Shown here: piece by piece, positions 53,080-62,009 of the stretch
Numbering within the stretch: position 1 is the first letter of the stretch
Layout: every line of letters begins with the position of its first letter
Assembly: GCA_951813295.1 (NCBI GenBank)
Contig: CATOTI010000002.1
Span: 248,001-312,000 of the forward strand
Direction of reading: 5' to 3'
Origin: an uncultured Pseudomonadales bacterium
GTDB lineage: Bacteria; Pseudomonadota; Gammaproteobacteria; Pseudomonadales; Azotimanducaceae
Length of the DNA stretch: 64,000 nt
Made by a program: the position numbers and the translations under genes
Notes under the pieces: generated by a model
Told to the model about the DNA's origin: nothing
What the model saw: only the letters and a program-made list of their open reading frames with translations
Databases searched by the model: none

Positions 53080-56000
53080 ATGGGTTTCGAGCGAGTTCTG
53101 ATCGCCAATCGCGGCGAGATCGCCATTCGTATCGCACGCGCGGCGAGCGCATTGGGAATCGAGAGTGTCGCGGTCTACGCACCGATCGATGCCATGGCGC
53201 TCCACGCCCGCGTCGCCGATCAGGCGCACGAGATCCAGAGTAACGGCGATCCGGTCGGTGCTTATCTCGACATCGACGCGATCGTGGAGATCGCCAAGGC
53301 CACCGATTGCGACTGTGTCCATCCGGGATACGGCTTCCTGTCAGAGAACACCGCGTTCGCCGAACGTTGCCAAGCGGAAGGGATTCGCTTTATCGGGCCG
53401 TCGCCCGCGGCACTGGCGCTTTTCGGTGACAAGGTGCGCGCGCGTGATTTGGCGATCGCGCAGAACATCCCCGTCATCCCGGGGAGCGAAACGGCACTAG
53501 CCGATGCGGTGGCCGCGGGCGCGACCGCCGACCGAATCGGCTATCCCGTCATGTTGAAGGCCGCGGCCGGCGGTGGCGGGCGCGGTATGCGCGCCGTGCA
53601 CGATCCAACCGATCTCGCGGATGCGTTCGAACGTTGCCGCAGCGAAGCGGAGTCGGCGTTCGGCGACGGCGCGGTCTTCATTGAAAAGCTGATCGAGAAC
53701 CCACGTCACATCGAAGTTCAGATCGTCGCCGATGGTCAGCATCGCGCGGTCCATCTTTATGAGCGGGATTGCTCGGTGCAGTTGCGCAACCAGAAAGTTG
53801 TCGAGATCGCGCCCGCGCCAAACCTCGATCCCGATTTGCGCCAAAAGATTCTCACCGACGCGATTCGTCTCGTCGAAGCGGCCGACTACGAGAACGCGGG
53901 CACCGTGGAATTCCTCATCGAGCCGGAGACCAGCACCTACTACTTTATCGAGTGCAATCCGCGGATTCAGGTCGAACACACGATCACCGAGCAGGTGACC
54001 AACATCGACCTCGTCGAGACGCAGTTCGCGATTGCCGGCGGTGCCTCGGTCGATGCGCTCGCCCTCGACACGGTCGGCGAACCCCGCGGCTATGCAATCC
54101 AATCTCGCGTCGTCGCACGAGGTGCGGGGACCATCAACGCATACAAAGAACCGTCGGGTGCGGGAATCCGCGTGGATGCTTGTGGCTATACCGGGCTGAC
54201 GCCGCCGCCGCAATTCGACCCGTTGCTGGCGAAAGTCATCACCACGAGCCGGTCGAGCGACTTCGCCGTCGCGGCGACGCGCGCGGCGAAAGCACTGGAG
54301 GAGTTTCACGTCGGGGGGTTGCCGACGAATATCGAACAACTGCACGCCATTCTTCTTGCTGGGACCTTCCAATCGGGCGATGCGCGGACATCGTTTCTCA
54401 GCGAGCATCCCGAGATCGTCAACGCGAAGCTCGATCGACCCACGCACGCGGTCGCTTTTCTGCAGCAGCAGGCCACGACGATCGGCGCCTCCGGTGCGGG
54501 CTCCGTCGCAATGGCGATGACACCCGAAGCGCCGAGCCTTGCCGTCGGTGACGGCGAACGGGGCGCAGAGTGTGCGATGGCCGGTACCGTGGTCGAGGTA
54601 CAGGTTCGGCCAGGCGATTCCGTCGCCGCCGGTGACACACTCGTCGTAATCAGCGCGATGAAGATGGAGTCGGCCGTCAGCGCCCCCTGCGCCGGCACCG
54701 TCGTCGCTGTGCAGGACCTGACGCCCGGTGACAACGTCGCGGCCGGCCAGATCGTCGTCACGATCGCGGCTACCGCCGGGAGCGACGCGACACAGGAATA
54801 CGGCGCCAATACGTGGGCGCCGGTACTCGATGAAGTGGCCCAGCTCAAAGCCCTCGCGTTGAGACGGCTCCTGCCAGGTTCAAACGATCCCGGCGTCGTG
54901 CGGCAACGATCGCGCGGCAAGCTCACCTGTCGTGAGCGCATCCTCATGTTCCTCGACGCGGATTCGTTCCGCGAAGTCGGCAGCGTCGCGGGATTTGCGA
55001 CCTACGACGAATACGGCGAGATCGAGGCATTCACCCCCGCCAACAGCGTCGGCGGGTGGGGCAAGGTCTCGGGACGAGAGACGGTCGTCTGTGCTGATGA
55101 CTTCACCTCGCGCGGCGGTCACGCCGACGGGGCGATCGGCGCCAAGAGCGGCTATCTCGATCGTCTCGCCATGGAGATGCGCATTCCGAGTGTCCGCATG
55201 CTCGACGGCTCGTCCGGCGGCGGTAGTGTCGCGGCCATGGTTCCGGCACAAAAGAAAGAAGGCGAATCGACGGCGGAGGAAAGCTCGGGCGCGATCAAAG
55301 CCGGTCGACCACGCGTCGCGGGCGGCGGGGGTTCATTCCTGCCGGGCCACCTCGGCAGCAACATGTACGCCGAGCAACTGTCGACCGTCCCGGTCGTCAA
55401 CATGCTGCTCGGGAGCGTCGTCGGCATTGGCGCCGCAAAAGCGGTGTTGGGCCATTTTTCAGTCATGGTGCGCGACATCTCGCAACTGTTCGTCGCCGGA
55501 CCGCCCGTTGTTTCGCACGCGATGGGTTACGACATCACCAAAGAAGACCTGGGCGGCTGGCATATCCACTGCACGAACGGATCGGTCGACAACCTCGCCG
55601 AATCCGAAGAAGAAGCCGCGCGAATGGCGCAGCGCTTCCTGAGCTATCTCCCCACGAGCGTGTATGAAGTCCCGCCTGTCACCACGCCCGACCCGAGTGA
55701 CCCGCCCGACCGCCGCGAGGAAGAACTCTTCACCCTCGTGCCGCGCAAACGAACGATGACCTTCGACATGCGCAAAGCCATCCGGCTGATTGCCGACAAG
55801 GATTCGTTCTTCGAGGTTGGACCACTCTGGGGGACAGATCAGATCACCGGGTTCGCGCGATTCAACGGTCACCCGATCGGGATCATCGCCTCCGACAGTC
55901 AGCACACCAATGGCGGGGCCCTCACGGCCGACGGCTGCGACAAGCTCAAGCGTCACCTGGACCTCTGCGATCTCTTCCATATCCCGGTGCTGAACCTCGT

Positions 56001-56472
56001 CGACAACCCGGGCTTCGCGGTGGGTCTCGAGCACGAGCTCGCCGGCACGATCCGCAAAGGTGGCGAATGGATGGTGGCGTTCGCACAGGTCTCTGTGCCG
56101 ATCTTCACGGTCGTCATGCGGCGAAGCTTCGGCGTAGCCGGCAACAACTACGCGACGCCGCGATCGCGGCCGTCGATGCGCGTCGCATGGCCGGCGGCCG
56201 ATGTCGGCGGCATCCCACCCGAGGGCGGCATCGAGGCGGCGTACAAGCGCCAGCTCGCCGAAGCCGACGATCCTGTGGCCTTGCGTGCGGAAATCGACGC
56301 CCGGATCGAAAGCGCACGCGGACCGGTTGGTCCACTGGGCAAGTTCCAGATGGAGGAAATGATCGATCCGCGAGACACGCGCAAGTACGTCTGCGAATGG
56401 GTGGAAACGGCCTACCGCATCGTCAGCCAGCCGTCGCGGCTGGTACCACGCGCGCTGCAGTTCAGGCCTTGA
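53080..56472 (+). CDS. single-chain acyl-CoA carboxylase (BC-BCCP-CT fusion)
   Basis: A 1130-residue fusion of all three activities. Biotin carboxylase occupies about residues 1-450 (IANRGEIAIRI, HPGYGFLSEN, GGGGRGMR, and an EVNTR-equivalent ECNPRIQVEHTITEQ). The biotinyl domain is near 500-560 with AMKME and biotin on Lys528. The carboxyltransferase runs from about 590 to the end, with LDGSSGGGSV, VDNPGFAVGLEHE and IDPRDTRKYVCEWVE. Single-polypeptide long-chain acyl-CoA carboxylases with this order are known in some bacteria. The ATG with AGGGGGA eight bases upstream was used. It is monocistronic. Confidence 0.9.
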   Translation: MGFERVLIANRGEIAIRIARAASALGIESVAVYAPIDAMALHARVADQAHEIQSNGDPVGAYLDIDAIVEIAKATDCDCVHPGYGFLSENTAFAERCQAEGIRFIGPSPAALALFGDKVRARDLAIAQNIPVIPGSETALADAVAAGATADRIGYPVMLKAAAGGGGRGMRAVHDPTDLADAFERCRSEAESAFGDGAVFIEKLIENPRHIEVQIVADGQHRAVHLYERDCSVQLRNQKVVEIAPAPNLDPDLRQKILTDAIRLVEAADYENAGTVEFLIEPETSTYYFIECNPRIQVEHTITEQVTNIDLVETQFAIAGGASVDALALDTVGEPRGYAIQSRVVARGAGTINAYKEPSGAGIRVDACGYTGLTPPPQFDPLLAKVITTSRSSDFAVAATRAAKALEEFHVGGLPTNIEQLHAILLAGTFQSGDARTSFLSEHPEIVNAKLDRPTHAVAFLQQQATTIGASGAGSVAMAMTPEAPSLAVGDGERGAECAMAGTVVEVQVRPGDSVAAGDTLVVISAMKMESAVSAPCAGTVVAVQDLTPGDNVAAGQIVVTIAATAGSDATQEYGANTWAPVLDEVAQLKALALRRLLPGSNDPGVVRQRSRGKLTCRERILMFLDADSFREVGSVAGFATYDEYGEIEAFTPANSVGGWGKVSGRETVVCADDFTSRGGHADGAIGAKSGYLDRLAMEMRIPSVRMLDGSSGGGSVAAMVPAQKKEGESTAEESSGAIKAGRPRVAGGGGSFLPGHLGSNMYAEQLSTVPVVNMLLGSVVGIGAAKAVLGHFSVMVRDISQLFVAGPPVVSHAMGYDITKEDLGGWHIHCTNGSVDNLAESEEEAARMAQRFLSYLPTSVYEVPPVTTPDPSDPPDRREEELFTLVPRKRTMTFDMRKAIRLIADKDSFFEVGPLWGTDQITGFARFNGHPIGIIASDSQHTNGGALTADGCDKLKRHLDLCDLFHIPVLNLVDNPGFAVGLEHELAGTIRKGGEWMVAFAQVSVPIFTVVMRRSFGVAGNNYATPRSRPSMRVAWPAADVGGIPPEGGIEAAYKRQLAEADDPVALRAEIDARIESARGPVGPLGKFQMEEMIDPRDTRKYVCEWVETAYRIVSQPSRLVPRALQFRP

Positions 56473-56547
56473 GGAGAAGGCATCGCCGCAAACGCCGGCG
56501 ATGCCTCGTTCGAATTGGAACCGCGACGTTCGCGCGTCGCGCAGTGG

Positions 56548-57606
56548 CTACGCTTCGGCGTCGCGCGCCGCGACCAACTCCCGTAACCGGGGAATCAGCT
56601 CACGACCGTAATCTTCCGCATCGGCGACCGGGTCGTAGCCACGAATGAGTAGACTCGTCGCCCCGAGGTCGTAGTAGGCAGCCATGGCTTTCGCGACCGT
56701 CTCGGGTGTGCCGACGAGCGCCGTCGAATTGCCCGGCGCGCCGGAAGCCTCGGCGAGCTTCGTGAAGAGGCACGTATCGAAGACATCCTCTTGTGCCGCC
56801 ACCGCGAGCAATCGCTTGGACGCTTCGTTGGTCGGCACGCGTGTCCGACCACCGTTGACGGCCTTCACCTGATCGAGAATTTTGTACGCCCGCTCCCAGG
56901 CAGCGTCTTCCGTCTCGCCGAGGATCGGTCGCGTCGATACGCTGAACGTCACGGGATTGACGCCCGCGGCGTCACGCACACGTTGCATGAATTCCGCGGT
57001 CTCCTTGAGCGGCTCACCCCAAAGCATGAAGACATCGACGTTGGGCGCCAGCGCGTCGATGGCCGACTGCGAACCACCGCCCCCATACACGGGGATCCGC
57101 GGTTCCTGCACGCAGCGAATCTCTGAATACGCTTTCTCGACGCGATAGAACTCGCCGTCGTGCGAAAAAGGAACGTCCGAAGTCCAGGTCTCTTTGAGGA
57201 GTTCGATGTACTCCGCCGTGCGCCGATAGCGTCCGGCGTGATCGACATAGTCGCCATCCTTCGCCTGGTCGGCATCGTTGCCGCCCGAGATGAAATGTAC
57301 GGCCGCGCGACCACCCGAGAGTTGATCGAGCGTCGCGACCTTGCGGGCGGCGAGCGTCGGCGCGACGAACCCCGGGCGGTGGGCGAGGAGAAGGCCCAGT
57401 CGCTCGGTCGAAGCCGCCGCATGAGCACCGACCAGGAAACCATCGGGCGCGCTCGTGAAGTAGCCGATCAGCGCCCGGTCGAAGCCGGCGTCCTCATGGA
57501 TCCGGGCGGTGTGGGCGATGACGTCGGGATCGAAAGGTACGCCGCTCGGCGGAATCGTCTCCGAGGTTACCCGGGGGGCGACCCACCCGATCACTTCTAC
57601 TGGCAT
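56548..57606 (-). CDS. LLM flavin monooxygenase, alkanesulfonate monooxygenase (SsuD)-like
   Basis: A 352-residue luciferase-like enzyme. LLAHRPGFVAPTLAARKVATLDQLSGGRAAVHFISGG and GDYVDHAGRYRRTAEYIELLKETW closely follow SsuD, which desulfonates alkanesulfonates with FMNH2 and O2. The GGGGSQSAIDALA and LWGEPL segments are also SsuD-like. No ssuE reductase or sulfonate transporter is nearby, so another substrate is possible. The neighbouring acyl-CoA-dehydrogenase-like gene on the same strand is a typical partner type. Confidence 0.85.
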   Translation of the reverse strand: MPVEVIGWVAPRVTSETIPPSGVPFDPDVIAHTARIHEDAGFDRALIGYFTSAPDGFLVGAHAAASTERLGLLLAHRPGFVAPTLAARKVATLDQLSGGRAAVHFISGGNDADQAKDGDYVDHAGRYRRTAEYIELLKETWTSDVPFSHDGEFYRVEKAYSEIRCVQEPRIPVYGGGGSQSAIDALAPNVDVFMLWGEPLKETAEFMQRVRDAAGVNPVTFSVSTRPILGETEDAAWERAYKILDQVKAVNGGRTRVPTNEASKRLLAVAAQEDVFDTCLFTKLAEASGAPGNSTALVGTPETVAKAMAAYYDLGATSLLIRGYDPVADAEDYGRELIPRLRELVAARDAEA

Positions 57607-57642
57607 GTTGTTTCTCCTCTCTCAGTCAACGCAGCACGCTTT

Positions 57643-57688
57643 CACCGGAGCACTCTTTATCACCGGAGCACTCTTTATCACCGGAGCA
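57643..57688. repeat. 18-bp tandem repeat at the 3' end of a gene
   Basis: CACCGGAGCACTCTTTAT occurs twice in tandem, followed by a partial third unit (CACCGGAGCA). On the coding strand each unit contains CTCCGG-TGA, the last two codons and stop of the adjacent acyl-CoA-dehydrogenase-like gene, so the end of that gene has been locally multiplied. Confidence 0.85.
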
Positions 57689-58811
57689 TCAGGGGATAAT
57701 CGAGCGGGACGCCCCATTTCACCTGCGCGACGCTGCCGAATCGTTGTTCGTTCGCGAAGCCATGATGACGCAACACTTCCATATCGCGAACGATGGCCTC
57801 CAATGGATGGTCGAGATAGACCGCGCTCGTCCCGGCCACATCGGCGACGAGCCGAACCACATCCGCCGATGCCTGCACCGCATGCACGCCGGCGAGATAG
57901 AGATCCGCCTTCTCATCGTCGCTGGCATCGCGTCCGAGTGCGGCCCGATCCCAAGCTGCCTGCATCGTGTCGTAGTAGTAGTTGTAGGCCGATCGATAGA
58001 GCGCAAGACCTTTGCCGTACTTGATCTGCGCGACGGATCGATGCGCGAGTTTGTTCTGCGTCGCATAGGGCGTCTTTTTCCGCGCGAGCGCGGTGAGTTC
58101 TTCGAGCGCTCGCCGTGCCAACACGAAGGCGAGCGGTACGTAGGTCGCGAAGACGATTCTTCCGGGGCATCGAAAAAGCACGTCGTCGCAGAAATCGTTG
58201 CCTTTTCCCGGCCCGGGCGACATCGCTTGAACGTCGGGCAGGAAAACACGATCGAGCGTAACGTCGTTGCTGCCCGTCCCGCGCAGCCCGGAGGTACGCC
58301 AGTTGTCCTCGATCTCTACCGCGTCGAGGGGGATGAACGCCGTACGAATCCCGTCGTCGAGTTTGAGCGGGCAGAGCAGCCAATCGGCATGGTGACAGCC
58401 GCTGACGAAGCCGATACGGCCCGAGACGACGACGCCACCCTCAACGAGTTCCCCCGTGAGCGCCGCATTCCCGCTACCGGCAACAAGCGTGTCGATGTCG
58501 TCGCCCCACAGAAGATCAAAAAGCGCAGGCGAAAATCCTTTTGCACCGACGCGGACGGCATTGGAAACCATGACGAACCAGGCCGCGGCGGGATCCCAAT
58601 CGGCAAGCTGTTCCGTCACGCGCGAAACCGTCACGGGATCCGCGCCGAATCCGCCCCGAGACGTCGGCGCATAGAGCCGGGTGACACCCGCCGCCTTGAG
58701 GGCTTCGACGACCGGCACGGCCAACCGACCCGTTCGCTCGGCTTCGCCACGATGCTCGCGCACCGTCGCTTCGATCGAGCCGAGCGCTGTGAGAACGCTC
58801 TCCCCCGGCAT
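57678..58811 (-). CDS. acyl-CoA dehydrogenase-fold flavin monooxygenase (DszC/HpaB-like group)
   Basis: A 377-residue protein of the acyl-CoA dehydrogenase fold. It has VVEALKAAGVTRLYAPTSRGGFGADPVTVSRVTEQLADWDPAAAW at the N-terminus and GRIGFVSGCHHADW and NWRTSGLRGTGSNDVTL in the FAD/FMN sheet. The catalytic Glu of true acyl-CoA dehydrogenases is not evident, which fits group D monooxygenases (DszC, HpaH, SfnC-like). It sits between two LLM genes, overlapping the upstream one by one base. SfnC/SsuD-type pairs are known in organosulfur use, so this cluster may oxidise a sulfur or nitrogen heterocycle (inference). Confidence 0.8.
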   Translation of the reverse strand: MPGESVLTALGSIEATVREHRGEAERTGRLAVPVVEALKAAGVTRLYAPTSRGGFGADPVTVSRVTEQLADWDPAAAWFVMVSNAVRVGAKGFSPALFDLLWGDDIDTLVAGSGNAALTGELVEGGVVVSGRIGFVSGCHHADWLLCPLKLDDGIRTAFIPLDAVEIEDNWRTSGLRGTGSNDVTLDRVFLPDVQAMSPGPGKGNDFCDDVLFRCPGRIVFATYVPLAFVLARRALEELTALARKKTPYATQNKLAHRSVAQIKYGKGLALYRSAYNYYYDTMQAAWDRAALGRDASDDEKADLYLAGVHAVQASADVVRLVADVAGTSAVYLDHPLEAIVRDMEVLRHHGFANEQRFGSVAQVKWGVPLDYPLMLR

Positions 58812-59647
58812 CAGCCCAGGAGTTCAGCGTAGCGGTCGAGCCGCGGCAGAATGTCGTCGGCGTCGCGCGAAGGCAGCGCGAGAATCGACCGATCGATGCC
58901 GGCCGCGGCATAGTCTTCGAGAACTTCAGCCTTAGCGGGCGCACCAAAAACGCTGATCGAAAGCGTCGAGAAATCACGTCCTCGTTCGTCCGCTACCGCG
59001 CGCAGCCGCCCCACCTCAGTCGCAGCGTCGAAGCCGTGCCGCGTGCGCGGAAACCAACCATCACCGTAGTCCACGACCCGCCGCAGCGTGTGAATCGATT
59101 CACCACCGATCAGGATCGGCGGATGCGGCTTCTGCACGGGTTTCGGGTAACACCAGACCGGGTCGAAGTCGACGAACTCGCCGTGGAACTCCGGCTCTTC
59201 CTCCGAAAGCAACGTCTTGATCGCCTGGGCACGCTCGCTCATCACGCGAAACCGATTCTGAAACGCCGTGCCATGATTCTCCATCTCCTCGGCATTCCAG
59301 CCCGCGCCGATACCGAGTTCGAGCCTTCCGTTGGATAGGAAGTCCACACTCGCGATCTCCTTCGCGAGCACGAGCGGATCACGTTCCGTCAGCAAGCAGA
59401 TCCCCGTACCGACACGCAGCTTGGTGGTGGCTTGCGCGGCCGCCATCAACGAGACGAACGGATCGAGCGTATGCCAGTACTCCTTCGGTAGGTCGGCACC
59501 ACCTGGCCAGGGGCTCTCGCGGCTCGTCGGAATGTGGGTGTGTTCCGGGACGAACAGTGATTCGAAGCCACGTTCCTCGGCCGCGACCGCGAGTTCGTCG
59601 ATCCGCATCGCGTAACCCGTCGCAAACATAAACAAGCCGATCTTCAA
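58811..59647 (-). CDS. luciferase-like (LLM) flavin/F420-dependent oxidoreductase
   Basis: A 278-residue LLM enzyme with KIGLFMFATGYAMRIDELAVAAEERGFESLFVPEHTHIP, GTGICLLTERDPLVLAKEIASVD and GRLELGIGAGWNAEEMENHG, the TIGR03619-like pattern. TTG was chosen because GGGAGAG lies five bases before it. The stop overlaps the following gene start (TGATG). Confidence 0.82.
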   Translation of the reverse strand: MKIGLFMFATGYAMRIDELAVAAEERGFESLFVPEHTHIPTSRESPWPGGADLPKEYWHTLDPFVSLMAAAQATTKLRVGTGICLLTERDPLVLAKEIASVDFLSNGRLELGIGAGWNAEEMENHGTAFQNRFRVMSERAQAIKTLLSEEEPEFHGEFVDFDPVWCYPKPVQKPHPPILIGGESIHTLRRVVDYGDGWFPRTRHGFDAATEVGRLRAVADERGRDFSTLSISVFGAPAKAEVLEDYAAAGIDRSILALPSRDADDILPRLDRYAELLG

Positions 59648-59715
59648 TTCATCTCTCCCAATGGATGGTTCTGTTTTAGCGCCGAAAAACGGCGCGAATC
59701 GCTGCCCCGGCGGAG

Positions 59716-61281
59716 CTAGTCCGCGCCTTGCAGCATCTTCCGGATATTGCCCAACGGATCGTCGACGACGGCCGGTTGCGTTCGAAAGAGCATCGTTGCG
59801 CGCCGCTCGGGCGTGTACGCCGGCCAGTCGGGTAGATCTTCCGTGTTCGGATCTCCCGAACGCGCGAAAGCGAGCCACGCATTCGACATGAACCGCTCGA
59901 GGAGATAAGCCTCCCCATCGCCGGTCAGCACTTCGGACTTATCGACGTTCTTGAACGCTAGCGGGATATCGAGTGTGTGCGGTGATTTGAAGATGCCGCC
60001 CGCGACGGGTGTTTCCCATTCGAGTCGATACATGTAGACGGGTGCCTTGCCTCTCGCGTGCTTGCGCTCCGCGAGTTCTATCGACGGCAGGAAGAACGCG
60101 ACATCACCGAAGAGAGCATTGGTCACGTAATCGGGCGCGTCCCCGGGGTAGCGATCCTCGTATGCGGCGTAGAGCGAATCACCTCTCCCCGGAAACGCCG
60201 CGCCAACGCGGGCAATCCCATCGTCCCTCGACGCACTACCCCATCCGGGGCCGAACACCGAGAAGAGGCTCAACTCGTCTTTCGTTACGCCGATCAGGAT
60301 CGGCACGTCGTCGGAGATTTGTGGCGCGCCAGGCGAAAATGGATGCCGAGGCAGAGCGGCCCCGTCGACGACTGGCGCGAACCGAACACCGGCCTGATTC
60401 ATCCGCGCTCGATTCATGGCGGCGAGGATCTCGTCCGCCGACGCACCAGCGAGCCGCTCGAGACCGCCCATCTCATCGATCAACGCCCGGCTCGACCGTT
60501 CCGCCACGTCCTGCGGAAGTGCCTCGAGCCCGGCACCACTCTGGATGACAGCGCGGTGGATCAATCCGCGCGCCGCCGGCATGGCCAGCAAGGTCGAAAC
60601 CTTCATGCCTCCGCCCGATTCACCCAGAATCGTGACGTTGTCCGGATCACCGCCGAACACCGCGATGTTGTCCCGGATCCACTCGAGCGCCGCGACGATG
60701 TCGAGCATGCCGGCATTCCCCGCGCCGCGGAAATCCGCGTCGATCGGATCGAGATACAGATGACCGAAGACGTTGAGGCGATGGTTCAACGTGACGAACA
60801 CCACGTCGCCGACGCGCGCCATGTTGGCGCCATCGAAACTCGGCCAGGCACCTGAGCCGTAGCTGAAGCCGCCCCCGTGCAACCAGACCATGACCGGGCG
60901 GCGTTCACCGTCGAGACTCGGCGACCAAACGTTCAGGTAGAGGCAGTCCTCGTTGTCGATCTTCATTTCCGAATTCATCGGGAAGATTTCCGCGAGCCGC
61001 CAACCGAGTTCCGTATCGGAACTGCCGCCGTAGTCCTGCATTGCAGGTGCGCCGAAATCGATCGCATCGAACGTAGCACGCCAGGGCGTCACCGGTTCGG
61101 GGGGCCGAAATCGGCGCGCGCCGACCGGCGGCGCCGCGTAGGGAATGCCCTTGAACGTGTGCACGCCCGCATCGAGGACGCCGCGGATCGGCCCGTCGGT
61201 CGTCTGGACGCGGTCCGTCAGATCGAAGGCGACGCCCGGCGCCGCGAGAACGAGACTCAGCAGGAAAAATATGGCACGCAT
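59716..61281 (-). CDS. secreted type-B carboxylesterase
   Basis: A 521-residue carboxylesterase/lipase with a signal peptide (about residues 1-18). GIPYAAPPVGARRFRPPEPV, EDCLYLNVW, the oxyanion HGGGF at 135-139 and GESGGG with Ser222 are all standard for type B. The catalytic His is probably in SPHTLDIPLAF near residue 425. The ATG has GAGGAAA five bases upstream. Upstream on the same strand is a nitroreductase gene 13 bp away, so the two may be co-transcribed. Confidence 0.88.
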   Translation of the reverse strand: MRAIFFLLSLVLAAPGVAFDLTDRVQTTDGPIRGVLDAGVHTFKGIPYAAPPVGARRFRPPEPVTPWRATFDAIDFGAPAMQDYGGSSDTELGWRLAEIFPMNSEMKIDNEDCLYLNVWSPSLDGERRPVMVWLHGGGFSYGSGAWPSFDGANMARVGDVVFVTLNHRLNVFGHLYLDPIDADFRGAGNAGMLDIVAALEWIRDNIAVFGGDPDNVTILGESGGGMKVSTLLAMPAARGLIHRAVIQSGAGLEALPQDVAERSSRALIDEMGGLERLAGASADEILAAMNRARMNQAGVRFAPVVDGAALPRHPFSPGAPQISDDVPILIGVTKDELSLFSVFGPGWGSASRDDGIARVGAAFPGRGDSLYAAYEDRYPGDAPDYVTNALFGDVAFFLPSIELAERKHARGKAPVYMYRLEWETPVAGGIFKSPHTLDIPLAFKNVDKSEVLTGDGEAYLLERFMSNAWLAFARSGDPNTEDLPDWPAYTPERRATMLFRTQPAVVDDPLGNIRKMLQGAD

Positions 61282-61294
61282 TGCGATTTCCTCG

Positions 61295-61948
61295 CTAGAC
61301 GAACGTCGCCCAGACGTCGAGTGGCTCGCGATCAGAGACCAAGGTGTTGACCGGCGCGTCCGGGTTCGCCGCGCCGATCGCGACGCCACAGAACAGCATC
61401 AGCTCTTCGGGCGCATCGACGAACGATTTAACGGTGTCGGGTCGCGCGGCCCACGCCTCCTGCGGACAAGTGTCCAGACCAGCCTCCTGCGCGAGCAGCA
61501 TGAAGCTCTGCAGGAACATGCCGAGATCGGACCACTGCGGCGGTCCCATGATCTTGTCGACGAAACAGAAGATCGCCGCTGGCGCACCGAAGAACTCGAA
61601 GTTACGCGCGAGGTGCGCGAACCGCGCAGCCTTGTCCTCGCGTGGGATCCCGAGCAGCGCGTACATATCTTCACCGACCTTGAACCGTGACGAGCGATAC
61701 GGCTCCTTGAGGTTCGGCGGATAGACGGCGTACTCGGCCGTTTCGGCTTCCCGCTGCGACGCGACATGCTCACGAAAGCGAGTCATCGAGTCGCCGTTGA
61801 TCACATAGACACGCCATGGCTGCAGATTGCCGCCCGACGGCGCGCGAGCCGCCTTCTCGAGCAACTCGGCGATCGTCTCGTTCGAGACCTCCGTCGGCAG
61901 GAAGTTGCGGATCGTTTTTCGCGCCTTGAGCGCATCCCACACGTTCAA
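61295..61948 (-). CDS. nitroreductase-family FMN oxidoreductase
   Basis: A 217-residue nitroreductase with RKTIRNF near residue 10 and APSGGNLQPWRVYVI for FMN binding; the C-terminal GAANPDAPVNTLVSDREPLDVWATF is typical. It starts at TTG with GGGG upstream; no ATG fits. The enzyme may reduce nitro or quinone groups or supply reduced flavin to the neighbouring LLM monooxygenases. Confidence 0.85.
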   Translation of the reverse strand: MNVWDALKARKTIRNFLPTEVSNETIAELLEKAARAPSGGNLQPWRVYVINGDSMTRFREHVASQREAETAEYAVYPPNLKEPYRSSRFKVGEDMYALLGIPREDKAARFAHLARNFEFFGAPAAIFCFVDKIMGPPQWSDLGMFLQSFMLLAQEAGLDTCPQEAWAARPDTVKSFVDAPEELMLFCGVAIGAANPDAPVNTLVSDREPLDVWATFV

Positions 61949-62009
61949 CCCATTCCCCTTACGTACCCAATTCTTCTGTCGATTGTCCCAGAGAGCTCGC
62001 GCGAGAGCG

